DNA from: Acetobacterium sp. KB-1
Lineage (GTDB): Bacteria > Bacillota > Clostridia > Eubacteriales > Eubacteriaceae
Reading direction: 5' to 3'
DNA: 64,000 nt
Assembly (NCBI RefSeq): GCF_003260995.1
Contig: NZ_CP030040.1
Span: 248,001-312,000 of the forward strand
In this document: positions 8,731 through 16,563 of the stretch, in pieces
Layout: each line of letters begins with the position of its first letter
Numbering within the stretch: the stretch's first letter is position 1
Made by a program: the position numbers and the translations under genes
The notes under the pieces: generated by a model
Databases searched by the model: none
The model's input: only the letters and a program-made list of their open reading frames with translations
Told to the model about the DNA's origin: nothing

Positions 8731-8760
8731 ATTATATCATGAAAATAAAAAATAAAGCAA
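8731..8760 (-). promoter_or_regulatory. Promoter of rpmB
   Basis: Read on the minus strand: TTGCTT (plus 8755-8760), an 18-bp spacer and a perfect TATAAT (plus 8731-8736). It lies ~45 bp upstream of the rpmB ATG and back-to-back with the asp23 promoter. Confidence 0.65.
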
Positions 8761-8768
8761 CAGAAATT

Positions 8769-8797
8769 TTGACTTAAGTGGAATTATTATGTAAAAT
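8769..8797 (+). promoter_or_regulatory. Promoter of asp23-fakA
   Basis: TTGACT (8769-8774), a 17-bp spacer and TAAAAT (8792-8797), ending 29 bp before the asp23 start codon. The transcript leader should therefore be short. Confidence 0.7.
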
Positions 8798-8826
8798 AGA
8801 TAAATAACAAAAGAAGGAGCAATTTT

Positions 8827-9171
8827 ATGAAAGTAAATAGTGAATTAGGATATATTGATATTACCCGAAAAGCAATTGCAGATATTGCCGGAAACGCTGC
8901 GATGGAGTGCTATGGTCTGGTCGGAATGGCACATAAACGGGGAAAAGACGGCTTGATTGAAATTCTTTCAGGTGATCAGGCCAATAAAGGTGTCGGTGTA
9001 ATCATCGAAGATGATCGATTAGTGATTGATTTGTATGTCATTGTCGAGTATGCGATTAAAATTTCAGTTGTCGCTGAAAATATCATATCCAATGTAAAAT
9101 ATCGAGTTGAAAAAGAAACATCACTAAAAGTAAAACGTATTTCTGTAAATGTAGTCAGCGTGCGTGTGTAG
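8827..9171 (+). CDS. Asp23/Gls24 family envelope-stress protein (YloU-like)
   Basis: Small cytoplasmic protein of the Asp23/Gls24 family, whose members form membrane-associated assemblies linked to cell-envelope homeostasis. The 114 aa show the family pattern: GYIDITRKAIADIAGNAA near the N-terminus, CYGLVGM, and a mixed alpha/beta C-terminal half (VIEDDRLVIDLYVIVEYAI). SD aaggagc precedes the ATG. fakA starts 12 bases after its stop, the conserved yloU-yloV pair. The exact biochemical role of this member is unknown. Confidence 0.92.
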   Translation: MKVNSELGYIDITRKAIADIAGNAAMECYGLVGMAHKRGKDGLIEILSGDQANKGVGVIIEDDRLVIDLYVIVEYAIKISVVAENIISNVKYRVEKETSLKVKRISVNVVSVRV

Positions 9172-9183
9172 ATGGAGGACAGA

Positions 9184-10797
9184 ATGAAAACCCAGACAAT
9201 TGACGGTGAAATGCTCATAAAAATGTTTCGTTATGGGGCTAAAAATTTAGAAATCAATAAACGAATAGTGGATGAACTCAATGTTTTTCCGGTGCCGGAT
9301 GGTGATACTGGAACAAATATGTCGCTTACCTTTAGTCATTCGGTTTCTGAATTTGATAAAATAGAAAAATTGAATGTCTATAGTGTGGCCAAATCAGCCT
9401 CGTCAGGGGCCTTGATTGGTGCACGAGGAAATTCGGGGGTCATTCTTTCACAATTGTTAAGAGGCTTTGCAGAAGGCTGCAAAGCCCGGGAAGACCTGGA
9501 TATCCCATCACTGGCTGGTGCTTTAAAACTGGCGTCAGATGTCGCTTATAAGGCCGTCATGAAACCCACCGAAGGCACAATTCTTACCGTTGCTCGGGAA
9601 ATGGGCGAGTTTGCCATGGCGAAATACTCAACTTACGACAACCTGGAAAACTTTATGACGGATGTCATTGCTCACGGTAAGGTCACCCTTAAAAAAACTC
9701 CGGATTTACTTCCGGTGTTAAAAGAAGCGGGTGTAGTTGATGCAGGGGGACAGGGCCTTATTTGTATTGTCGAAGGAGCATTAAAAGCCCTGTTAAACGA
9801 AGAATTGGGTGTGGAGCTGGAGATTAAGCCAAGTAATCTGGACAAGTTTGTCGATGACTCGCATATGAAACCAGAAGATATTACCTTTGGCTATTGTACT
9901 GAGTTTATTATTAAAGAAGCTGAAGAAGTGGATGAAGGAGAATTAAGAACGTATTTAAATACGCTTGGAGACAGCGTCGTCGTCGTCAAGGATGATGCGA
10001 TCGTTAAGGTCCATCTGCATACCGACAATCCAGGCCTGGCATTGGAGCGGGCTGGAAGTCTCGGGGGCTTAATCCGAATTAAAATTGACAACATGCGGGA
10101 ACAATTTGCGGCCAAGGGAAAAAAAGCAGATGACACCTTAATACCCTATGGGTTTATTGCTGTTTCACCTGGAGAGGGACTAACCAAGCTCTTTAAAGAC
10201 CTTGGGGTAACTCGGGTTATTGCCGGCGGTCAGACGATGAACCCCAGCACCCAGGATTTTTTGAACGAAGTGGATAAACTGAATGCCCAAACCATTTTTA
10301 TTTTTCCCAACAACAGCAATATTATTATGGCCGCCAAGCAAGCCAGCGAAATATCGGATAAGCAGGTTCACGTCATCACATCAAAAAATATTCCCCAATG
10401 TATCGCTGCGATGTTGGCGTTTTCTCCTGAAACAGCCGCCGCAGCGAATGCTTCGGCCATGTCAGAAGCGATTAAACAAGTCGCTACTGGGGAAGTAACC
10501 TATGCCGTCAGAGATACAAAAATCAATGGCTTAAAAATCAAGAAATCCAATGTTATCGGGATTAGCGGGGGCGAAATAAAGTTCACCGGGAAAAATATTG
10601 AGGACGTTACCAAAGAACTGCTCAGTGATATGGTAAACGCGGATAGCGAGCTGATCTCGATTTATTACGGAAAAGATGTTTCCGAAGACGACGCGAATGC
10701 ACTGGCTGAGGAACTGGCCGATCGTTTTGAAGAATGCGATGTAGAAATGCATTACGGTGGACAACCCCTGTATTATTATATCGTGTCAGTGGAGTAG
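9184..10797 (+). CDS. fakA: Fatty acid kinase catalytic subunit FakA (DAK2/YloV)
   Basis: Phosphorylates fatty acids held by a FakB (DegV-type) protein, feeding exogenous fatty acids into PlsX/PlsY phospholipid synthesis. I prefer ATG 9184 (MKTQTIDGEML) over the in-frame ATG 9172, because ggagg (9174-9178) is its ribosome site. The DhaL-type ATP-binding domain (about 1-200) carries NVFPVPDGDTGTNM with the Mg-binding aspartates, GARGNSGVILSQ and DAGGQG. A central domain and a C-terminal DegV-like region (from ~310) follow. At 537 aa it is normal for the family. No fakB gene is in the window. Confidence 0.93.
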   Translation: MKTQTIDGEMLIKMFRYGAKNLEINKRIVDELNVFPVPDGDTGTNMSLTFSHSVSEFDKIEKLNVYSVAKSASSGALIGARGNSGVILSQLLRGFAEGCKAREDLDIPSLAGALKLASDVAYKAVMKPTEGTILTVAREMGEFAMAKYSTYDNLENFMTDVIAHGKVTLKKTPDLLPVLKEAGVVDAGGQGLICIVEGALKALLNEELGVELEIKPSNLDKFVDDSHMKPEDITFGYCTEFIIKEAEEVDEGELRTYLNTLGDSVVVVKDDAIVKVHLHTDNPGLALERAGSLGGLIRIKIDNMREQFAAKGKKADDTLIPYGFIAVSPGEGLTKLFKDLGVTRVIAGGQTMNPSTQDFLNEVDKLNAQTIFIFPNNSNIIMAAKQASEISDKQVHVITSKNIPQCIAAMLAFSPETAAAANASAMSEAIKQVATGEVTYAVRDTKINGLKIKKSNVIGISGGEIKFTGKNIEDVTKELLSDMVNADSELISIYYGKDVSEDDANALAEELADRFEECDVEMHYGGQPLYYYIVSVE

Positions 10798-10838
10798 TCT
10801 TAAATCGGGCCAGTACAAGATAAATATGAGGAAAAATG

Positions 10839-12878
10839 ATGAAATGGGAAGATTCACTGGAAAAAATAAAAGGAGTCGGACCCAAGCGGCGTGAAGCCCT
10901 GGAGAAGGCCGGAATTAAATCAGTGGGTGATCTGCTGTCATATTATCCCAGAAGATACATTGATCGAAACGTCTTTGGGAGTTCGGCACAAGTTTATGAG
11001 GATCAGGAAATTTCGATTAAAGCGACTATTCTAGATCGTGGTCGGCTCAATCGAATACGGGGAAATCTATCGATTTTTTCAGTGCCGCTACTATGGGAAG
11101 AAAAAAAAATCGCGGCGGTGTTTTTTAATCAACCCTATTTAAAAGGGTCCTTCCAGGAGAATCAGGATTATTATTTCTATGGCAAGGTGAAAAAAAACCA
11201 TGGGGATATAAAGATCACTAATCCGCAGTTTGTGAGTGCCAATCATCCGGGTAATTTCTTTGAGTTGACACCAGTGTATCGCAAGATTCAGGGGCTTCCC
11301 GGTAGCGTTATACCCAAAACCTTGAGTCAACTCTTTACGGCCGAACTTGAGGTGCCTGACGCGATGCCGGCGGAAATCCGCTCCTCTGAAAAATTGCTGG
11401 ATATGAAAAGTGCTTTAAAGGCGATTCATTTTCCGAAAAAGCCTGAAGATGTTGTTCGGGGGATTGACCGGCTCAAATTCAATGAAGCACTAAAAATAAA
11501 TATGGGGATCATGGCCGGGGCCCGGGAAAAAAGGTACTCGGATATTGACATTAATCTGTTTGCCGGTTTAGAGCCCTTTATTGGCAGCTTGCCATATGAT
11601 CTGACTGCCAGTCAGCGCTCAGTAATTGGTGACATGATTGCTGATTTAAAAAGCGGCCAGGTCATGAATCGGCTGGTTCAAGGTGATGTGGGATCTGGTA
11701 AAACCGTTATTGCGGTGATTGCGGCCTGTCTGATGGCACAAAATGGCTATCAGACAGCGTACATGGCTCCAACTGAGATATTGGCTATGCAGCATGGTCG
11801 TAACTTTGCTGACCTTTTAAAAAACGCCGGCATTACTGTGGAAGTGGTAACCGGAAGTCTCAAAGCCAAAGAGAAGCGCGAAATTCTTGAGCGGGTAGCA
11901 AAGGGAGCAGTATCGGTAATTATCGGCACCCACGCGCTGATTCAACAGTCGGTGGAATACTATAACCTGGGGTTGGTGATCACCGACGAACAACATCGTT
12001 TTGGGGTAAAGCAGCGGAGTCAGTTAGCATTAAAAGGTAGAAAGCCCCACACCATGGTTATGAGTGCTACGCCAATCCCGAGAACCCTGGCTTTGATCCT
12101 GTACGGAGATTTGTCGGTTTCTTATATCGATGAACTGCCCAAAGGCCGAAAACCGATTAAAACCTACTGCTATAATGAAGCGTCACTGTATAAAATTCTG
12201 GGCTTTGTCGAGGAGCAAATGTCAAAAGGTCGGCAGACCTTTGTGATATGTCCATTTATCGAGGCATCAGATGAGCTTCTAGAGGTTCGCGATACGGAAT
12301 CGGTGTATTTGGAATTACTACAAAAAATTGATCCGAAATATCGAATGGCATGCCTTCATGGTCGTCTAAAAAGTGAGACTAAAGAAGCGATCATTCAGGC
12401 ATTTAATCAGGGTCAGATCGATTGTCTGGTGGCAACCAGTATTATTGAGGTTGGTATTGACGTGCCTAACGTTAGTACAATGATTATTCTCAGTGCCGAA
12501 CGATTTGGGCTATCCCAACTCCATCAGCTGCGTGGTCGGGTGGGGCGGGGAAATCATCAGTCTTTTTGCTTTCTGGTCACCAATTCTAAAAGCGAAGATA
12601 CCCTGGCCCGGATGAAGGTGATTGTAAACAATCGTGACGGACGAAAGATTGCCGACGAGGATTTTAAATTGCGGGGACCAGGAGATTATTTTGGGTTTAA
12701 ACAGCACGGCTTGCCCAAATTGGGTTTACTTGATCCCACCCAGGAACTGGTCTTGATTAAACGAACAAAAGAGATCGCCGAGGTTATTTTTGAATCTACC
12801 AGTCAGGAAATGATGACCTTTCAACACGACGTATTAAAATCATTTTATATTGAGATAGCAGATATATCATTTAACTAG
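10839..12878 (+). CDS. recG: ATP-dependent DNA helicase RecG
   Basis: Branched-DNA translocase that regresses stalled replication forks and processes recombination intermediates. The two-codon ATGATG start (10836/10839) favours 10839 by SD spacing. The N-terminal wedge/OB domain (1-~240, starting with GVGPKRREAL) is followed by the SF2 motor: GDVGSGKT (Walker A, ~283), DEQHRFG (DExH, ~384-390), MSATPIPRTLAL (motif III, ~405), IIEVGIDVPN (~535) and QLRGRVGRG (motif VI, ~560), then the RecG C-terminal TRG hairpin (DFKLRGPGDYFG). About 679 aa, full length. Confidence 0.97.
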   Translation: MKWEDSLEKIKGVGPKRREALEKAGIKSVGDLLSYYPRRYIDRNVFGSSAQVYEDQEISIKATILDRGRLNRIRGNLSIFSVPLLWEEKKIAAVFFNQPYLKGSFQENQDYYFYGKVKKNHGDIKITNPQFVSANHPGNFFELTPVYRKIQGLPGSVIPKTLSQLFTAELEVPDAMPAEIRSSEKLLDMKSALKAIHFPKKPEDVVRGIDRLKFNEALKINMGIMAGAREKRYSDIDINLFAGLEPFIGSLPYDLTASQRSVIGDMIADLKSGQVMNRLVQGDVGSGKTVIAVIAACLMAQNGYQTAYMAPTEILAMQHGRNFADLLKNAGITVEVVTGSLKAKEKREILERVAKGAVSVIIGTHALIQQSVEYYNLGLVITDEQHRFGVKQRSQLALKGRKPHTMVMSATPIPRTLALILYGDLSVSYIDELPKGRKPIKTYCYNEASLYKILGFVEEQMSKGRQTFVICPFIEASDELLEVRDTESVYLELLQKIDPKYRMACLHGRLKSETKEAIIQAFNQGQIDCLVATSIIEVGIDVPNVSTMIILSAERFGLSQLHQLRGRVGRGNHQSFCFLVTNSKSEDTLARMKVIVNNRDGRKIADEDFKLRGPGDYFGFKQHGLPKLGLLDPTQELVLIKRTKEIAEVIFESTSQEMMTFQHDVLKSFYIEIADISFN

Positions 12879-12886
12879 GAGGAAAA

Positions 12887-13483
12887 ATGCGAATAATTGC
12901 CGGGGAGAAGCGTGGAAAAAAATTGGTGACGATCACTGGTGATACGATCCGACCAACAGCAGACAAAATCAAAGGGGCAATTTTCAATAGTCTCCAGAAT
13001 GAAATTAGAGAAGCAGCCGTATTTGTGGACTTGTTTTCGGGTACGGGGGCGATGGGTCTGGAAGCGTTGAGTCGCGGCGTGGCGTTGGGGTATTTTTTTG
13101 ATTGCTCCAGTGAAAGTATAAAAACAACAAAAAAAAACATTGATCTGTTGGGTTATGAAGACCGGTCCCGGGTATTTAATCAGTCTGCCCGCAGTGGGGT
13201 GGAAATGCTGACCCGCGATCAGGTCCAGTGTGACATTATCTTTATGGATCCTCCTTACTGTCAGGTCGATGAGATTTACCAATTACTTGAAATGATTTCT
13301 GAAAAAGAAATTCTGACTGAAAATGGAAAATTAGTGATAGAAACAGAAAAATCTGTTATAATGCCATTAGTAAAAAATAAATTAACGTGTTACAAATCAA
13401 AAAAGTATGGTATCACGACAATTAGTTATTATTCTAGGGAGAATTATGAACACAAAAATTGCAGTTTACCCCGGGAGTTTTGA
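12887..13483 (+). CDS. rsmD: 16S rRNA (guanine-966-N2)-methyltransferase RsmD
   Basis: SAM-dependent methyltransferase for G966 of 16S rRNA. The start MRIIAGEKRGKKL is the classic RsmD opening, and RPTADKIKGAIFN follows at ~24-36. The SAM site VFVDLFSGTGAMGLEALSRG (~45-64) and the catalytic DPPY motif (FMDPPY, ~122) are intact. At 198 aa it is slightly long: its 3' end runs 38 bases into coaD, so the C-terminal dozen residues are encoded in overlap. SD aggagg precedes the ATG. The recG-rsmD-coaD order is standard in Firmicutes. Confidence 0.95.
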   Translation: MRIIAGEKRGKKLVTITGDTIRPTADKIKGAIFNSLQNEIREAAVFVDLFSGTGAMGLEALSRGVALGYFFDCSSESIKTTKKNIDLLGYEDRSRVFNQSARSGVEMLTRDQVQCDIIFMDPPYCQVDEIYQLLEMISEKEILTENGKLVIETEKSVIMPLVKNKLTCYKSKKYGITTISYYSRENYEHKNCSLPREF

Positions 13484-13943
13484 TCCCATAACCAAAGGTC
13501 ATCTTGACATGATTGAAAGAGCAGCAAAAATATTCGATAAGGTGATCGTTTGTGTGATGGTTAACAGCAGCAAAAATTATCTTTTTACCTGTGAAGAACG
13601 GGTCGCGTTGATTAAAAATGTTCTTTCTGGAATCGAAAACGTTGAGGTTGATTTTTATGACGGACTTCTGATCGATTATGTCAGAATGAGAAAAACCAAT
13701 ATCATTGTCAAGGGGCTTCGGGCTTTTTTGGATTTTGAATATGAATTTCAAATGGCATTAACCAATAAGCATCTTGATAATGAGATTGAAACATTTTTTA
13801 TGATAACAAGTAATAAACATTCGTATTTAAGCTCGACGTTGGTAAAGGAACTTGTTAAATATCAGGGCGACGTATCTGATTTTTTACCAAAAAGTGTAGA
13901 GAAAGCGATACAAAAGAAGTATGAGGAAGGATGTATGAAATGA
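13446..13943 (+). CDS. coaD: Phosphopantetheine adenylyltransferase
   Basis: Fourth step of CoA synthesis: 4'-phosphopantetheine plus ATP gives dephospho-CoA. I choose ATG 13446 (MNTKIAVYPGSFDP) with SD aggga; upstream in-frame codons belong to the rsmD overlap. Motifs are the nucleotidyltransferase PGSFDPITKGHLD (~8-20), KGLRAFLDFEYEFQMA (~87-102) and the ISSTxV-like YLSSTLVKE near 127. Length 165 aa, typical. The last CoA step, coaE, lies ~17 kb downstream in another operon. Confidence 0.96.
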   Translation: MNTKIAVYPGSFDPITKGHLDMIERAAKIFDKVIVCVMVNSSKNYLFTCEERVALIKNVLSGIENVEVDFYDGLLIDYVRMRKTNIIVKGLRAFLDFEYEFQMALTNKHLDNEIETFFMITSNKHSYLSSTLVKELVKYQGDVSDFLPKSVEKAIQKKYEEGCMK

Positions 13944-14386
13944 GGGTACTTGACTTATTAGCAGAATTAGAAGAAGTCGTGGAAAAAGGAAACACGCTTC
14001 CTTTTTCATCAAAAGCGTTAGTAAATCCTGAAGAAGTGATCGAAATTATTGATGAAATCAGGGATTCACTGCCAGAAGAACTGGCAGAAGCAAAAAAAAT
14101 TGTTGCCGAGCGGAAAAAAATTATTTTTGCAGCCCAAAGTGAAGCTGACCATATCAAAGCTGAGGCTGAAAAGCGACTTAGAGAATTAATTGACACCAAT
14201 GAAATAACAAAAACCGCGACCGCTAATGCTAATGAGATTATGCGAAACGCAAACACAAGTGCGAAGGCTTTAAAAACAGGCACGCAAAACTATGCTGATA
14301 AGCTACTCTATAGTTTTCAGATACAGTTAAAAGAATTAAACGATCAAATTGAACAGAATCGGCGTGAATTAAAAAATATGAAATAA
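13940..14386 (+). CDS. Coiled-coil protein of the coaD neighbourhood, function unknown
   Basis: A 148-aa soluble protein without a recognised catalytic motif. It begins MRVLDLLAELEEVVEKG at an ATG overlapping the coaD stop (ATGA); the earlier ATG 13931 lies too close to the SD. From ~50 to the end it is strongly helical and charged, rich in Ala, Glu, Lys and Arg, and predicted to form a coiled coil (EAKKIVAERKKIIFAAQSEA and onward). Comparable proteins follow coaD in many Clostridia and are often labelled ATPase or V-ATPase-like on coiled-coil resemblance only. No nucleotide-binding motif is visible, so I assign no function. Confidence 0.8.
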   Translation: MRVLDLLAELEEVVEKGNTLPFSSKALVNPEEVIEIIDEIRDSLPEELAEAKKIVAERKKIIFAAQSEADHIKAEAEKRLRELIDTNEITKTATANANEIMRNANTSAKALKTGTQNYADKLLYSFQIQLKELNDQIEQNRRELKNMK

Positions 14387-14399
14387 TTGGTATGTCAGG

Positions 14400-14427
14400 G
14401 GTTGTGTGATGAACACGGCCTTTTTTA
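14400..14427 (+). terminator. Rho-independent terminator after the coaD operon
   Basis: GGTTGTGT (14400-14407) pairs with ACACGGCC (14413-14420) through two G-U pairs, with loop GATGA, followed by six T. It lies 14 bp after the stop of the coiled-coil gene. Confidence 0.75.
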
Positions 14428-14459
14428 TGCCTAACTACTAAAGTATAAGAGGTGAAAAA

Positions 14460-15299
14460 ATGATTGAAATAGGAAAAGTACAAACATTGACAATTGAACG
14501 GATAACGCCCATTGGAGCATATTTATCGGATGGATTTGATACAACCGACGTGGTCTTGTTGCCAGAAAAAGAAGTGCAAAAGAATGCTAAAGCTGGTGAT
14601 CAAATCGACGTATTTATTTACCGGGATTCTAAGGATCGTCTGATTTCAACGACTCGAGAACCGAAAATCCAATTAGGCTCATTTGCAGTGCTTAAGGTTG
14701 CAGATGTTACCAAAGTAGGCGCTTTTTTGGAGTGGGGACTGGAGAAAGATCTTTTACTTCCTTACAATGAGCAAACCGTCAAGGTGCAAAAAGGCCGAGA
14801 CTACCTGGTTAATCTGTATGCCGATAAAAGTGACCGCTTATGTGCGACCATGAAAATCTATCCCCTACTGAAAGTCGGTGGGCCCTACAAATTGGGGGAT
14901 TGGATTGAAGGCTATGTGTATCAGATTAATCCGGAAATTGGTGCTTTTGTGGCTATTGATAATCTGTATCACGGCTTAATTCTGATCAAAGATGCAAATT
15001 CAGACATACATTGCGGGGAAAAAATCCATGCCCGGGTATCCGAAATCCGAAACGACGGAAAACTGGTCTTGAGTCCCAATAAAAAAGCTTATAAAGAAAT
15101 ACCTAAAGATGCTGTTGTTATTCTGACAAAGTTAAACGAAAGTCAAGGTTTCTTGCCGTATAATGATAAAACCGATGCATTTATAATAAAAAAAGAATTT
15201 AATATGAGTAAGAGTTCTTTTAAGCGTGCGGTGGGTAAATTATTAAAAGAGAAAAAAATCAGGATAACAGAAAGAGGCATTGAGAAAAATGGAAAATAA
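14460..15299 (+). CDS. S1-domain RNA-binding protein, CvfB/YitL family
   Basis: CvfB-family RNA-binding protein with tandem S1-like OB domains and a C-terminal winged helix. The first (~1-65) and second (~66-140) OB units share the pattern of a glycine-containing strand followed by VLLPEKEV or LLLPYNEQ. A third unit (~145-205) contains GAFVAIDNLYHGLI, close to a canonical S1 motif. Residues ~215-279 form the winged helix (FNMSKSSFKRAVGKLLKEKK). Staphylococcal CvfB influences virulence gene expression; the role here is unknown. SD gaggtg precedes the ATG. Its end overlaps the next gene by 11 bases. Confidence 0.88.
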   Translation: MIEIGKVQTLTIERITPIGAYLSDGFDTTDVVLLPEKEVQKNAKAGDQIDVFIYRDSKDRLISTTREPKIQLGSFAVLKVADVTKVGAFLEWGLEKDLLLPYNEQTVKVQKGRDYLVNLYADKSDRLCATMKIYPLLKVGGPYKLGDWIEGYVYQINPEIGAFVAIDNLYHGLILIKDANSDIHCGEKIHARVSEIRNDGKLVLSPNKKAYKEIPKDAVVILTKLNESQGFLPYNDKTDAFIIKKEFNMSKSSFKRAVGKLLKEKKIRITERGIEKNGK

Positions 15300-16461
15300 A
15301 AAATCCCGGGTCGTTATTATGGGGTGTGAATCCTATGACAATGAACTGGTTTATGAAAAACTAAAGTCAGCTGTGGAACTTCTTGGCGGGATTGAACAAT
15401 TCGTAAACAGGCAAGAGCGGATTTTGCTCAAACCCAATCTACTCAGAGGAAAAACGCCAGACGCTGCGGTTACCACACATCCAGCAGTATTTGAAGCGAT
15501 GATCCGATTGCTACAAGAGGCAGATTACAACCGCCTTTTCTATGGCGATTCGCCTGGCTTTGGTTCTCCCGCCGGAGCTGCGAAAGAAAGCGGTCTCGCG
15601 GCCATTGCGGCGCAGTATGAGGTACCCTTAAAAGATTTCAGTAGCGGTCAGCAGATGGATTTCCTGCTTGGCATCGGAACCAAGAAATTTGATATCGCCC
15701 AGGGGGTTTTAGAGAGCGATGCCATCATCAGTCTTTCAAAAATGAAAACCCATGGCCTGACCCGGATCACCGGGGCGATCAAAAACCAATTCGGTTGCGT
15801 CTACGGATTAAATAAAGGGATGTCCCATGCCCATTATCCGAATGTCAGAATTTTTTCAAAAATGTTGGTAGATTTGAATCGCTATCTGATCCCAAAGCTG
15901 AGGCTTTTTGTGATGGATGGAATTGTTGCCATGGAAGGTAATGGGCCGGCATCGGGAAAACCCGTTCCCATGAAGGTGTTGCTTGTATCTGACGATCCCG
16001 TTGCTTTAGATGCGACTTTTGCCAGAATGATCAATCTGGATCCCACCTTTATCCCAACCATTACCTATGGTGAAGAAATGGAGCTGGGCTACTGGACCGA
16101 AGAAAACATTGAAATGTTGGGAGAACCCCTCGAAAAATTTTATAAGCCTGACTTTGATGTGGTTCGGATTCCTGTCCATGAAGGTGAACCATCGACCCTT
16201 TCGTTTTTTAAACCGATACAGGATTTTATTATTCAAAAGCCGGTGGTTGATAAGGAAAAGTGCATCGGTTGTGGCATCTGCGAAGCGAGCTGTCCGGTTG
16301 AGAAAAAAGCCATCCGCATTGTTAATCGCAAGCGCAGAAAATATCCGTTGTATTTTTACAGCCGTTGTATACGCTGTTACTGTTGTCAGGAAATGTGCCC
16401 GGTCGGCGCTATTTCAGTCAAAACGCCACTCCTGGGAAAATTAACAATTTATAAAGACTAA
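15289..16461 (+). CDS. DUF362 iron-sulfur protein with C-terminal 2x[4Fe-4S] ferredoxin domain
   Basis: A 390-aa protein with an N-terminal DUF362 domain (~1-290), including ILLKPNLLRGKTPDAAVTTHP near 40-60, YGDSPGFGSPAG near 85 and KMKTHGLTRITGAIKNQFG near 155. The bacterial ferredoxin domain (~315-385) holds two CX2CX2CX3C clusters: CIGCGICEASCP and CIRCYCCQEMCP. Such proteins are frequent in anaerobes and are presumed electron carriers, but their partner is unknown. The likely start is ATG 15289; an in-frame TTG lies at 15280. It overlaps the S1 protein gene, so the two are probably cotranscribed. Confidence 0.87.
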   Translation: MENKKSRVVIMGCESYDNELVYEKLKSAVELLGGIEQFVNRQERILLKPNLLRGKTPDAAVTTHPAVFEAMIRLLQEADYNRLFYGDSPGFGSPAGAAKESGLAAIAAQYEVPLKDFSSGQQMDFLLGIGTKKFDIAQGVLESDAIISLSKMKTHGLTRITGAIKNQFGCVYGLNKGMSHAHYPNVRIFSKMLVDLNRYLIPKLRLFVMDGIVAMEGNGPASGKPVPMKVLLVSDDPVALDATFARMINLDPTFIPTITYGEEMELGYWTEENIEMLGEPLEKFYKPDFDVVRIPVHEGEPSTLSFFKPIQDFIIQKPVVDKEKCIGCGICEASCPVEKKAIRIVNRKRRKYPLYFYSRCIRCYCCQEMCPVGAISVKTPLLGKLTIYKD

Positions 16462-16488
16462 CTTTCATTTGCTTTTGTCCAAAATATC

Positions 16489-16504
16489 TTCTCTTTAAAG
16501 AGAA
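16489..16504 (+). promoter_or_regulatory. Perfect 16-bp palindrome just upstream of the ilvB promoter
   Basis: TTCTCTTTAAAGAGAA is fully self-complementary and sits 7 bp upstream of the ilvB -35 box. It could be an operator, or a weak terminator stem for the preceding gene. No proper U-run follows, so I favour a regulatory or neutral reading, without evidence for a specific protein. Confidence 0.35.
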
Positions 16505-16511
16505 AAAAGCA

Positions 16512-16540
16512 TTGACAAAATACGTAAATTTTAATATGAT
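16512..16540 (+). promoter_or_regulatory. Promoter of ilvBN
   Basis: Consensus TTGACA (16512-16517), 17-bp spacer, TATGAT (16535-16540). The predicted transcription start is about 16547, leaving a leader of only 15-25 nt. That is too short for a T-box, peptide attenuator or riboswitch, so control, if any, should be at the DNA level (for example a CodY-type protein). Confidence 0.8.
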
Positions 16541-16563
16541 ATTTTGAAATACTTAAAAAGGGA

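Noticed and set aside
12875-13282. 135-codon minus-strand frame opposite rsmD
   Set aside because: Opposite strand of a conserved methyltransferase; composition is that of a shadow frame.
13930-14386. Labelling the protein after coaD as an ATPase or V-type ATPase subunit
   Set aside because: No Walker motif is present; the resemblance is only that of a charged coiled coil.
16462-16563. T-box, leader peptide or riboswitch upstream of ilvB
   Set aside because: The predicted leader is only 15-25 nt, too short for any of these.
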